A DNA stretch of 64,000 bases, from positions 102,065 to 166,064 of the forward strand of contig SCFE01000057.1 of assembly GCA_004352715.1 (NCBI GenBank). The letters are read 5' to 3'. Shown piece after piece: positions 47,455 to 57,922 of this stretch. Source of the DNA: Hofstenia miamia. Taxonomy: Eukaryota; Xenacoelomorpha; Acoela. Below the pieces are notes generated by a model. It did not search any database. It was not told where the DNA came from and worked only from the letters and a program-made list of their open reading frames with translations. Every line of letters begins with the position of its first letter. The stretch's first letter is position 1. The position numbers and the translations under genes are program-made.

Positions 47455-47515
47455 ATATAAATGTGATGATTGTGAAAAATCATACGTCGGGGAAACAAAG
47501 CGACATCTGGGTTAA
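47455..47515 (+). pseudogene. Penelope-like element, N-terminal part of GIY-YIG domain, inverted
   Basis: Plus frame reads YKCDDCEKSYVGETKRHLG, the CxxC plus YVGET.R.L signature of Penelope/non-LTR GIY-YIG nucleases. A stop follows at once. It faces away from the C-terminal half across a TATATATATA tract at 47443-47453. Confidence 0.65.
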
Positions 47516-47881
47516 AAAATTTAAATTATATATTTAATTTTTCGTCGCAATACATTTTCTCGGATATATGTATAATGTTTGGTATCACAATTACAAAAAG
47601 ACTTTGTTGTCTTAAAAGACAAAAGAAAAAAGATTTTCCCAATTAATTTGAAATGAGTTCTGTTTTTATATTATAATAAGTCGCATTGGAATACATCAAT
47701 ACTCTTTGGAAAATATTGAATTAAATTTCATTGAACAATGTTCTTTTCCTTAAAATATTTTAAAATATATATAAATAATTTATTTTTCAAGTTTTAAAAT
47801 ATAAATATATATTTTTTCAAAAAATATATTTAAATAGATCTGTATACACCGTTGAATGCATGGAACCAAGCATAGAAAACT
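47516..47881. other. Region without a recognised gene
   Basis: AT-rich sequence between the Penelope remnant and the 93-bp array; no feature recognised. Confidence 0.4.
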
Positions 47882-48150
47882 GAGGTGACGTGCTTCTATT
47901 AAACCTACGCCATGTGTGTAAAATTCCTTATAATAATATTCGATTTTGCTCGCAAATATGCAATCATTGAAAATGAGCTGACGCGCTTCTCTTGAACTTG
48001 CGCCACGTGTGTGAAATTGTTGATAATAATATTCGAGCTTCTCGCTCAAATAAAAGATCATTTAAAAAGAGTTCACGCGTTTCTCCCAAACCTGCGTCAC
48101 GTATGTAATGAAATCGGATATTCTCTCTCAAATGCAATATCATTACAAAC
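47882..48150 (-). repeat. 93-bp tandem repeat, three units, open on the minus strand
   Basis: Units start at 47882, 47975 and 48069; the last is shorter. Each begins GAGSTSACGYGYTTCT. The minus strand is open through two units and gives a 31-residue repeat: LEYYYQQFHTRGASSREARQ and IEYYYKEFYTHGVGLIEARH. The third unit gives a related, frame-broken version (RDAGLGETRELFLNDLLF). The encoded sequence is not recognised. Confidence 0.75.
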
Positions 48151-48519
48151 AACGCGAATACAGCTGTAAGGTGGCGTACAATTAACCATTAATAACATTT
48201 ATGAATTTTTAAATCATCATCATTATATAACACTTTGTTTTTCTACAAGCAGTTCAATCTATTAAATTTAGTTGGGAGTGGGTAAAATTTCAAATTATTT
48301 TAGCTGCAGAAGCAGTTAGTAGCAGTAAACCAGACAAGCTCATACTGTGTTATGTGCATAACACGCAACCGTGGTTGTCCTCACCGCAGTATATCGTTGA
48401 TATCAAATTTTTGATATCAAGAGACTGTTGAAACACATAAAATGTTCTATTCGCATTTGGAAAAAACAAATATATATGAAGTCCATGTTTATTTATTGTT
48501 AGAATACTTATTTATATAC
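48151..48519. other. Region without a recognised gene
   Basis: No coding similarity or repeat recognised between the 93-bp array and the GATCCG terminus. Confidence 0.4.
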
Positions 48520-48632
48520 GGATTCGTTTTGGATCGAAAACTGAAATTCTTTTAAATATTCGGATCGAATCTGGATCATGAATTTTCGGATCCGGATCGG
48601 CTCCTAAAATGTTGGATCCGATTCAATCTCTG
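48520..48632 (-). mobile_element. hAT-like terminus with GATCCG words
   Basis: On the minus strand starts CAGAGATTGAATCGGATCCA at 48632 and contains repeated GATCCG/GGATCC/GATTCG words toward 48520. Other end not identified. Confidence 0.45.
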
Positions 48633-48894
48633 AGATGTTTTAGATGTAGCCGACTTTAAAACTTCAGCAATATCTCAAAACTGAAGTTTTTCTGCAACAA
48701 AATATAAATAAACCCAAATGCAAATGTCAACCAGCCTTAAATGATCCAACCTATAAATTCCTATATAACGTCGTACATAGACAATGGCTGTGCTTGTGAA
48801 AGAAAAGCGTAAAGTTGTACGGCATATATTGTTTTTGTTTTTCCCCAAAAATCTAAATCATACGATGATTCTTTTTTAGTCTTGTTTTGAAAAA

Positions 48895-49246
48895 ATGAAT
48901 GTTTTAAGTAAGATATTACAAGTTAAAATTGCTCAATATTCTTTTGCTAAGGAGAAAATTGATTTTCTGAAAGACACATTTTTGGAAATGCGAGACAATT
49001 TTGAAAATGTTTTTCATAACATTGTTAACTCCTCACATGCAGTATATGAAAAATTTCCTAAATTTGATGGTTACTGCTCTGAAATCAGAGGTTCCCAAAA
49101 TTTAGTGGAAACTAAGAAGATAGGTATTGAGATTCTAGATGCAATTGTTCAACTGGGTGAAAGATTCGATGATTTCTTGAAAAATGATTCAAATTTTGAC
49201 TGTTTCACTAATTTTAGAAATGAGAAGTTTGCTTTACTTTGCAATT

Positions 49247-49285
<39 letters not shown>

Positions 49286-49308
49286 TTGATATAAGAATAT
49301 TACTGTAG
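48895..49308 (+). pseudogene. Possible hAT (ZMYM/TTF-type) transposase fragment
   Basis: 137 codons. The first 115 are protein-like: MNVLSKILQVKIAQYSFAKE, KDTFLEMRDNFENVFHNIV and GYCSEIRGSQN. The frame then runs into a (TA)n tract translated as repeated IY. The DVLSKxLQ...L...R(D/E)..F pattern resembles the central region of ZMYM1-like hAT transposases, but no catalytic residue can be assigned. Proximity to the GATCCG terminus at 48632 may be coincidental. Confidence 0.4.
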
Positions 49309-49835
49309 TTTAAGTGCAATATGGCAAAATGCTTACAAGGACCTTAACTGAGAGTAGGCACTCGTTCGATTTTGTAAGAAAATATATGCTATATTAGACA
49401 AAAATTCCTCTATTAATAAAGTAGTACTGTGAGACATTGCTTACCCGACAAGTCTTTTTAACTGAGTAGCATCTAGCAGTGTTTAGCAAATTAAACATGC
49501 AACTCTAAAATAAACACACAATTGAAATCCATTCAAAGATATCGCATTTGACACGATAACAAATGCAAGAACTTCAGATGAAATAAAACATTGTATATAT
49601 CTATATAGAGGAATAAATTCTAATAACTAAATGTTAACTACACAAACATTGAAAATTTTTTTCAAAATTCTTTGGTTTTTATACTGTAAAATATAGACAT
49701 TTCGAAACAGAGTATTCACATCGTTTTTACTACTATCGCATTTTTTCCTATTTCGCAAAATCAATTCAGTTCCAAAGAATTCCAATTCCTTTGCGAGCCT
49801 AAAAAACTTTTCGAATTCGCGTACTGCTCTTTTAT

Positions 49836-49896
<61 letters not shown>

Positions 49897-49947
49897 GTAA
49901 TAATAATAATAATAATCATCATCATAATAATAATAACAATAATAATA
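49836..49947. repeat. (TAA)n microsatellite
   Basis: About 100 bp of AAT/TAA triplets with a few ATC variants. Apparent polyisoleucine frames here are not genes. Confidence 0.95.
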
Positions 49948-50231
49948 CACTTTGTTAATAACAAGAAACCCGGTTTTTCACTCACCTCGTTTTTGTACAC
50001 CGATCAAACATTTTCGTTTCAGAGACGTATATTCTTAATAGCAACATACCATTTGCCTTAAAATTGCAAAGAAAGCCTTAACTCATATAAAATAATAACT
50101 AATTGGATTTATAAAAAATGGTAGCGGTTAAGTAAAACAAATGAGTAAAAAAATCCTGTAGAATCTATTAGAGATTGCATAATTGTATTATGATACAAAT
50201 TCATTTCTTGAAAATTGTCTATTATTTGAAA

Positions 50232-50625
50232 TTAATTCCTTATCTGTTCACAAATGTGGTTGTATTTTTGTGCATGCAATGCATTATGTCTCTGGGTTCT
50301 GCAATTCTTCCCGTACCAGCAGGAAGGCCGCGACTTAGCTATCAGTGGCAAATTGTCGTCATCATCGACTTCTTTTCTATACTGATATGCAAGTTGTCCA
50401 CAAAAGCCTATAAAACACTCGCGGCATATGTAAGAATATGTGAAAATCTCATCATTAGTGATGCTATAAACATTGTTTGAAAATTTTTGCATTAGAATTC
50501 GGGCGAATGCTGGTAAAGAGATATCCTTTGATTGCAAGATGCGCATTAAAATGTCCGACTCAAAGGGGTTTCCCTGATTGAGAATCGCATTCATGTCATG
50601 TGGTAAGAGTGAATAGTCTTCGAAT
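50232..50625 (-). CDS. CHFR: CHFR exon 5 (C-terminus with PBZ finger)
   Basis: Acceptor ATATTTAG|ATTCGA; stop at 50232. Contains NPFESDILMRILQSKDIS and the PBZ finger CWYGKNCRTQ...HAQKYNHIC. Confidence 0.95.
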
Positions 50626-53600
50626 CTAAATATACATTAGAAAAATATACGTATGCATTTCTACAAAATTATATTGATAGAACACAAGGAGAAATTTGTT
50701 GGAGTGAATGAAAACTAATTCGCATGACGTAGTTGTTACCTTGTTACACATGGTTGTCTTCCCCTACATCCAGTACAATCTCCAAAATACATGGAGCAAA
50801 AATTACGATTGCAGCCACCACAGTTCTGAATAATATTGTCTTCATTTCGCCTGTCAGGCATAAATGTATTGCAGCACTGACAGAGTATGTGTTCCATAGG
50901 ATGAGGACACTGATATTCACCGCGATCATTAAAGTTGTAACATTGGCGACAGCGAATGATTGCTATTTGAGGAATGAGTATGTTATTGCCGCCATCATCA
51001 TCATCATCATCACCATGATGTAACTCATCTTCGGTATTAGCTGATTCTCCTTCACTCGATGACCCTTCTTCGCTAAATAAAACAATTAAGCTTTCATTTG
51101 GAAATCATACACAGCTATTTACACTTTTGTGAATAAAAAAGCATATGAAGAAACTCCTATGATATCCAAACGTAAAAAATCCAAGTGGTTCTCAGACTGG
51201 AAGTTTTGTTCAAATCTTACTTAATAAAAAAGCTTATTTTATTAAGGAGGCGGCAGTCAACCCCCCTTTTTGAAAATAATTGAGGCGAACAATACTTATT
51301 GATATAAGTTTATTAAATAAAAGTGCAGGCATAGACACATATGTACTATACAAAAATAAGGGTAATATACATTTCCAGTAGAACGGTCAGACACACAACA
51401 AAAACATCAATGCAAACTGGGTTGTTCATTGGCCTACACCAATAGTTCGCAACCTATTTTTAACCATGGACTCCTTTGCCTTTAAAATTTTGTACTGAAC
51501 CACCCCCTCCGTTCCCAGCAAAAAATAAACACTACTATAATTACAATTCTTCTTAGATGTGGCAAACACGTGTTTTGCATAGAAGTTCAAGAATAGCAAC
51601 GTGGGTTAAATGCGTCAGAATTTCCCTGTCCTATTATAAATTGAGTTTAATGACTAAATATGTCAGAGATCATTAGATCAACTATCAAAATTCAAAGGTG
51701 ATCAATTATTAGAAAAAGATATTATGAAAATGTTGTTTCCATATTTTTAGTAGTTAGCTTAGGAGTTCACCAAATACGTTCTCTAATTAGATTAGTTGAC
51801 ATTGCACATTACCCATGTCAATTACGGATTAAATTTTGAAATCGAAGGCACTCTTCAATTAGAAAAATAATAGTCTAAAATACTTTGTAAACATATTTTT
51901 AGACTTCATTCGAATAGTATTCGAATACGAATTCCAATTAGATAAGAATGCAATAGTTGTAATCCAATTAATGTTTTTTGCTTTATTATAGTAATTACTA
52001 ATTAAAGAAGTCCATAAAAGGCCAAGAAAATGATTTCATCACAAATATAAACAGACATTGCTAAGCATTGATGGGGATGTCCTCTTGACGATTCAGTACA
52101 TTATAAATGAGAACAAATACTACGTATTGTAGAAATGAAAAAATTATGTGTATAGAAGTAAATGAAAAAAGGGAAAATTTGTTTTTAGCAAGTTTTGAAA
52201 TATACTAATGACATTAATGTGTTTATGTAGTTTTTGACTCACTGGGTAAAAAGTGATATATTAACTATAATTAAAATATATTTGCAGTAAAATAAGACCA
52301 AATATCAAAAATCATTTCTTGCAAAAACATTTTAAATAGCTATGAAATACCGCGGTGTTTCCATTTCAATTGGCATGTACTAGGCGCAAGTTTTTCATTG
52401 TATTGTTAATAATTTGGACATGTACATAATTAAAATTAGCATTTCGTGTGCAACCGCGACAAAAATGTTCCATTTCGACAGTAATAATCTTTTAATAAAT
52501 CGTGTGATAACAAGAATATAATCAAATCCATCCTAAGAATACATATGGTAAATATAATTGTTTGCTACCAAAAATAAAAAGGGTAACCGGTTAACCGAAA
52601 AAAAACCGAAACCGTGGTTTTTTCAAAAAACGAAACCTAATCGGAAAAAATCTAGTAAAACCGATACTATATTTCCATATAGTACAGAACCTAGTTTACA
52701 AAATCGCAAGTTATTCATTTTTCAACTAAACTTATTCGCACAGCGACTGTTCAGTTTTACTATTCTAATATATTGTAATAGTGTATTAAGAATAATAAAA
52801 GCAATAGCATTTACATTTAGAATATGGTAGTCTTACTTATCTGATTCATTAATATTTTCATCGATTTCTGGTTGATCGATATCACCAGTTTTAATTTTAT
52901 TCTTTTCATCAAGCTCTGCCAGCACTTCTGGATCACGCTTTTTAGATGGATGAGCTCGAATATAGACATCTATTAGATTTGCAATCAAATGATTCTTAGA
53001 GATGCGAGTGACCTAAAATAAAAAAATTAAAAATTCTATTAATGTTCCGCTTTAATTCTAGTAAAAACGAAACATACTGTTCCTCTACAAGTTGGACATT
53101 CATCAGACTTCACCATCCATCCAGAGTAGCACCCACCACAGAAGGTATGCAAACAAGGCTGAACACTGACTGCATCATGAAGTAATTCTTGACAGATCAT
53201 ACAAGTTAATGTGTGGACCATATCTTCGTCACTATCGTCAGTTTTTGCAACATCATTTTCTTTAATTCGTTGTTTCTTAGCAGGTGATTCTAAGGAAAAA
53301 TATCTATTAGTTATATTGAAAATGTTAGTGAGCGTAATTTGTATAATTAGTAAATCTCAGGAAAAAGTAAATTATATGTGCATTAAGGCCCTTAGATAGA
53401 GTGAAAGTGGTCATTTCAATGGTCAACATTATTTGAAATTTGCAGTTTTGAAGCTTTAGACAAATTCTATAAATTCCTAACGAGCCACACCCTAATTTCT
53501 GAACCTATGCAAAAATATAGAATTCATAAACCATATATTTCAACTGGGCAACGCAGCATAAATCCAAGTTTTGTAAGCTTGTATATATTATTATTGCATA

Positions 53601-54480
53601 TGAAATCAGAAATCAGCCACTTTCATTTAAGAGTTATAGTCAGGTACTGAAACATGGTCTACCCAAATTTCTTGCTAACAACTCCTGCAATAATAGTAAG
53701 ATCAAAGCAAGAGATTTGACAGATTTGATTGCCTTATAAATTTTTCACCTTAAATAGTTTTTTGAAAACACTGTAGAAAATATTACTTAAAATTGATATA
53801 CTGAATAACCATGTTTTTCGTCTAAAACCAAGTTGTACAACTGCCGAAGGAAATGTCCCCGCTTTACGAACCTTCTTTCGCTTGAGAGTGCTCGAAGATT
53901 GATCGGGGCGGGAAAACGCCCTTTGCAACGCATAAACATAATTTGTATCCATAGTAACCGATCAAAAACAAACTAAAACTTCGCAATTTTGGGCAAATTA
54001 TTAAGCAAAAATATCGGCTGTTATTGAGGTTCAATGGCCTATCGAGCCACCTTAAGTATTCAATAATAGAAATATACTACAAAAACAACCTGGCTGAATG
54101 TCATCCGCATCGTACTCTAACGTAGAATTCAATAGATCCGACGATAAATCAAGAGCTAACTTAAAATAAACGTGACTATTTGCATCTCCCCGTTTGAACA
54201 CCAGATGAACAATATCACCATCAACAAGTTCTATTTCTTCGCTCTTGGAAAGTTTATGTTTCATATTAATCAAGGAACCGTTTGTGCTTTCATCTCGAAA
54301 GGTAACTACGGAATTGAAACGAATTAAACGACAGTGATTACTGGAGACATGGTTGTTCTGAATAGAAATATCACAATCTTTAGATCTTCCTATTGTAACT
54401 TCAGCTTTAGAAAATTCATAATGAGTTACTGTTGTTCCTATACACAAAGTAATGTCGCACCATTTTTTTTCATCAGACAT
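50232..54480 (-). CDS. CHFR: CHFR E3 ubiquitin ligase, complete five-exon gene
   Basis: CHFR is the antephase checkpoint ubiquitin ligase, recruited through poly(ADP-ribose) and phosphopeptide binding. Exons: 54090-54480, 53078-53289, 52837-53012, 50740-51072, 50232-50625. Junction phases 1, 0, 2, 2 all match and every intron is GT..AG. The product is 501 residues (human about 660). FHA: GR 31-32, SSNH 46-49, TNG 66-68. RING C3HC4: Cys160, 163, 176, His178, Cys181, 184, 195, 198. An acidic linker (HHGDDDDDGG) precedes a cysteine-rich region (RCRQCYNF, LCQCCNTFMPDRR, NCGGCNRNFCSMYFGDC). The PBZ finger closes the protein: Cys473, Cys479, His488, His494. The linker between FHA and RING is much shorter than in vertebrates. 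No broken residue was found. Confidence 0.96.
50740..51072 (-). CDS. CHFR: CHFR exon 4 (acidic linker and cysteine-rich region)
   Basis: Acceptor TTTATTTAG|CGAAGA, donor ACAAG|GTAACA. Ten or more cysteines follow the CHFR cysteine-rich pattern, including CCNTFMPDRR. Confidence 0.94.
51073..52836 (-). other. CHFR intron 3 (1.76 kb)
   Basis: The longest CHFR intron. It contains no exon-like frame. At 52581-52680 there is a cluster of AACCG/CGGTT words (GGTAACCGGTTAACCG, ACCGAAACCG), similar in style to the word-array termini elsewhere in the window. Confidence 0.7.
52837..53012 (-). CDS. CHFR: CHFR exon 3
   Basis: Acceptor TATTTTAG|GTCACT, donor GATAA|GTAAGA. Encodes VTRISKNHLIANLIDVYIRA, the segment that follows the RING in CHFR. 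Confidence 0.93.
53078..53289 (-). CDS. CHFR: CHFR exon 2 (RING finger)
   Basis: Acceptor TTCCTTAG|AATCAC, donor ACA|GTATGT. Encodes SPAKKQRIKEND, a basic, NLS-like stretch, and the entire C3HC4 RING. Confidence 0.96.
53829..53952 (-). other. Possible alternative first exon of CHFR
   Basis: Within intron 1, an ATG in a favourable context (ACTATGG) opens a 41-codon, GC-richer frame: MDTNYVYALQRAFSRPDQSS, then TLKRKKVRKAG. It meets CTTG|GTTTTA, a weak donor in phase 1, which would join exon 2 in frame and give a CHFR form without FHA. There is no similarity to known CHFR N-termini, so this is only a candidate. Confidence 0.3.
54090..54480 (-). CDS. CHFR: CHFR exon 1 (FHA domain)
   Basis: ATG at 54480; 130 codons plus one base; donor CCAG|GTTGTT. 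Holds the complete FHA domain. Confidence 0.95.
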
Positions 54481-54591
54481 TGATTAAATCTTAAAATATA
54501 ATATATTTTCAATAATGAATATCTCTATTGCACAAACAAATACATATTTCAAAGAGATAATTGTTGGCAAATGTGGGTATCCCTGCTAGCA

Positions 54592-54593
<2 letters not shown>

Positions 54594-54630
<37 letters not shown>
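54594..54630. repeat. (TA)n microsatellite
   Basis: About 37 bp of TA dinucleotides, 0.1 kb upstream of the CHFR start and next to the Tc1 pseudogene. Confidence 0.95.
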
Positions 54631-54633
<3 letters not shown>

Positions 54634-54699
54634 AATCAAATTGGGAGTAGGTGAGTGGTTTGCATATAAGCCTTGCAGTGCGATAGTTTAAGCTTATTA

Positions 54700-55615
54700 T
54701 TGTTAATGGGTCGAGCTCGTGATACTTCTCCAACGCTCCGACGGTTGTCAGCCAAATCGTGGTTTTGCGTCAAGAAAGTTACACGCAACATCTAGCACAG
54801 CGCTTGACATCTCTCGCAGTGCCGTTCAGAAATACCTAGCCTGACATCAAGCTACAGGCTCTTTTTCTGCAAGGAAAAGTGGAAGAAGACCGAGAGTCAC
54901 GACTGCATCAAATGATCGTATAGTGAGGCGCTTGGCTGTCAAGGATCCAACTGCATCATCATCATTCATAGCCTCTCAATTACCAGAAGCCGTGAACCGT
55001 CCGGCACCATATGCAACATGATTTTGGCTTGAAAGCTTATCGGCCTGCAGTTACTCCCCAGTTATCTGCTAAAAAAAAGACCAGATGGCGTTTGCGCAGC
55101 GTTATTATTCCCAGAGGGCTGCAGATTTGGCTGCAACAATGTTCAGTGATGAGAGCATCATTAAACAGTTTTATAGTTTCTCTACACCTTCTGGAACGCG
55201 TTATAATCCTCGATATACTGTCGCTAGGGTGAAGAACTCGCTGTCGACCATGATATGGTCTCAAAATTCTTCAGCAGCACCTCCTGCCATCACTAGTAGC
55301 ACACTCCTTCACCACATTTCAACAAGACGGTGCTCCTGCTCATACTGCTGTCTTGGTGAGATGGCTGGAGGAAAATAACGTCAACGTGTTGGCACCATGG
55401 CCTGGCAACCCCCTGATCTCAGTCCAATCGAAAACTGCTGGGTCATGGTGAAGAAAAGCGTCACTGAGCTGCGGCTAACCTCTCTGACCAATTTAGAGGC
55501 AAAGGTGTGGGAAACTGAAGTGACTGCTGAGTTCTGCTCATCACTCATCAGATACATGCCTGAACATCTCGCAGCTGTTATTAAAGACAGAGGTTGTCCA
55601 ACAAAATATTGAAGA
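54700..55615 (+). pseudogene. Tc1 transposase pseudogene (DD34E type)
   Basis: Ordered blocks: DISRSAVQKYL (helix-turn-helix), FSARKSGRRPRVTTASNDRI and VRRLAVKDPTASSSFIASQL, FSDES with the first Asp (about 55140), GTRYNPRYTVARVKN, FQQDGAPAHTAVLVRWLEEN with the second Asp (about 55327), and PPDLSPIENCW with the Glu (about 55425). Allowing for a small deletion, Asp2 and Glu are 34 residues apart. Several frameshifts make it dead. GC content is higher than surroundings, consistent with a younger arrival than the LINEs. TA-rich flanks obscure the ends. Confidence 0.9.
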
Positions 55616-56743
55616 TTACAGTGTGAAAGACATTTGTTTGAGTCTCTTGCTTCATTTCAGTGATAAAAGTTGATTAAATGTATTGAAATATAGTTTCTAT
55701 ACCAGAAAAACGTGTTTTTTTCACAATTGTTATAATCTAATGTCCAGCATGGTATATATATATATAAAGTATGTATATATTCATTTACATTCTAAACCCT
55801 GCTAGGTTGTTACAATTTGCGGTTGCCGTTTTGCGCGAAATGCCAAAACCAAGCAAGTGCATAGGCAGTTTATCTAAAAAATTGAGGTTAGCTTTTGATC
55901 CGATGGTATTCAGAATTTTTTGATTCACTATAAATTAGGTATGGGAAGATTTTGAAGACCTTGAAAATTTTTCGAAAATATGTAAAATACATTTTGCATT
56001 TTTGGCGAAGGTGCAGAATAGTGCAACACGGTAGCACACTGAGCCCGTGGTAAAAATAAACACTATTAGAGGGTAAACAACTATGAGAAATGCAATAAAT
56101 TGCATAAAAAGTTAAAAAATAATTAATGATCGATAACTTTAGATAATTAACCAAATTCGTAGCACACGACAGCCCGCGGATTTATAAAACTATAAGTATA
56201 TTTAACTGAAATAGTTAAATTTACAACTTCAAACTAAAAAATATGCTTTCAGTAAACCGTAGTGAAGTTCTATAGGAGGCTATTTTCAGGTAAAAAATAA
56301 TGGATTAAGTAAATTAAAATTAATTTAGCCAAATATAATTCCATATTGCCAATTCAAAACACAATGTCGCCACATAAAAAAAATTGTTTTTTTGTTAAAT
56401 TTCTGTTTTTTATTTCATACTTAGTGGAAATAGCACTGCTCGAGTTAATGTAACTTGATTTTCTTATATATAGCTGTATAATGTTACTTATAAATAATGT
56501 AGTGTATATTTAAGCTTGATTTTCTAATGCCCCTTCATTTAATACTAAAACTCGATTTTCAAATTTAGTAGTAGTACTAATCAAATGTAAATGAAAATAT
56601 TATTACACTAACGAAAACAAATGCAACAACCTATTAAGGGAGATAAAGTTTACTGCAATAATTGGGAACAATAACCTCATTAATAATTTTTTTTTAAATA
56701 TTAAGTAACTGTATTCATTGCGCATAATCTTATTAAAAATTAG

Positions 56744-56989
56744 TTAAAAGTAACATATTCGAAGCAAAATCACAGCAGCAAATAACAAAAATACGGTCAC
56801 TAATGCCCATTCAAACCTGGCGGTTTTGTTTATTTGGTTTTGAAAATGTTTTGAAGTAGTAAATTGTACTGTATTGTATTGCAATCTTAATTTATTTTTA
56901 TCTACGTTTATTTTCGAAGCATTCTTGTGTTTAGAAAATATAGCTTCGGTTATTTGACATTGAATAATTGTTATAATAGCGGGGAACAT
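56744..56989 (-). CDS. Unrecognised small frame with C-terminal membrane segment
   Basis: 81 codons from an ATG at 56989. It ends with a hydrophobic stretch, WALVTVFLLFAAVILLRICY, preceded by basic and polar residues, so a tail-anchored small protein is conceivable. No family was recognised, composition is AT-driven, and chance is a real alternative. Confidence 0.2.
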   Translation of the reverse strand: MFPAIITIIQCQITEAIFSKHKNASKINVDKNKLRLQYNTVQFTTSKHFQNQINKTARFEWALVTVFLLFAAVILLRICYF

Positions 56990-56990
56990 G

Positions 56991-57050
56991 AATAAGTCAT
57001 ACAGGAATAAGTCCTACAGCAACAAGTCCTACATGATTAAATCCTACACT
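56991..57050 (+). repeat. 15-bp tandem repeat encoding NKSYx
   Basis: Four units of AATAAGTCCTACAGN (with changes). On the plus strand from an ATG at 56988 it reads MNKSYRNKSYSNKSYMIKSY and then continues about 20 more codons to a stop. Not known to be expressed. Confidence 0.7.
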
Positions 57051-57309
57051 ATTACTATTAATGATTTTCAAAGCAATTATACACAAGGTTTTTTATTTTT
57101 AAGGAATTTAAACTAAGTTAAACCTTTTTGGCTAAAAATATTCAAATTTAAATTTTAGTGAAAATCCCATATTGCAATAAAATAATCCTTGTTTATCCAA
57201 TGTTTTTGAAGAAATACTTTTTATACAAAAAAGTAAATTTAATTTAAATTTTTGAAAAGAATTTGAGACAGCAATATTATATAGCTTTAAATATGTTTAA
57301 AAAAGTCTT

Positions 57310-57920
57310 GACTAGGTCTCAAATTCAGTTTATATTTTTGAAATTCATTACTTCTCAGCTCAAGTATCATCTCAAATTGTAAAGTCTTAGCAGGATTTTC
57401 GAAATCTCAACAATTTGAATCTTGTTTCTCGAAATTGAATTTTGTTCTCGATTCTCGATCTCGGCATTTTTGAAAATTTTTTCTTGTTCTCAATTCTCGA
57501 AAATAATATTTTTCTTGATAATTATTTTCCAAAATTTATGCAGTGTAATAATATAATCTATGCAAATAATTTTTTCCAATCAAAATTAGTTAGGTCTTCA
57601 TTAAGAATAAAGTTTATTGAATCTTTTAGCTCGTAAAATCTTTGCAGCATGGCTAATAGTGAATTCCAATGGGTGGTGTTATCTAGGACAACTTTTAACT
57701 GTGGTTTATTAAAATTTATTATTATAATAAAATTAAAGGATTTAGAAATTGTCCTGCTCTAATTTTCATTTCTCACTTTTTTCTTGAATCTTGCTTCTCG
57801 AGTAAATATTTTCTTGAATCTCGTCTTGAAACAGAATTTCTTGATCTCGTCTCAAAAACCCTGAGTCTTGGGATTTGGACTCAAGTCTCAAAAAAGTCTT
57901 GTCTTGTCTCGTAAACCCTG
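57310..57920 (-). mobile_element. hAT-like element rich in TCTCG/GTCTC words
   Basis: The minus-strand terminus at 57920 reads CAGGGTTTACGAGACAAGAC. TCTCG, GTCTC and TTCTCGA words recur throughout down to about 57310 (AGTCTTGACTAGGTCTCAAA). The second terminus is not clear. Non-coding. Confidence 0.5.
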
Positions 57921-57922
57921 AT

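Larger units (their letters stand above)
55745..57300. other. Region without a recognised gene
   Basis: Contains a TA tract (55753-55766), an unassigned membrane-type small frame (56744-56989, minus) and a 15-bp tandem repeat (56991-57050). Confidence 0.45.

Noticed and set aside
49761-50000. 79-codon minus-strand polyisoleucine protein
   Set aside because: Translation of a (TAA)n microsatellite.
53734-53952. Internal cassette exon of CHFR between FHA and RING
   Set aside because: Plausible acceptors either include an in-frame TGA or give the wrong phase, and exon 1 already joins exon 2 in phase. Kept only as a possible alternative first exon.
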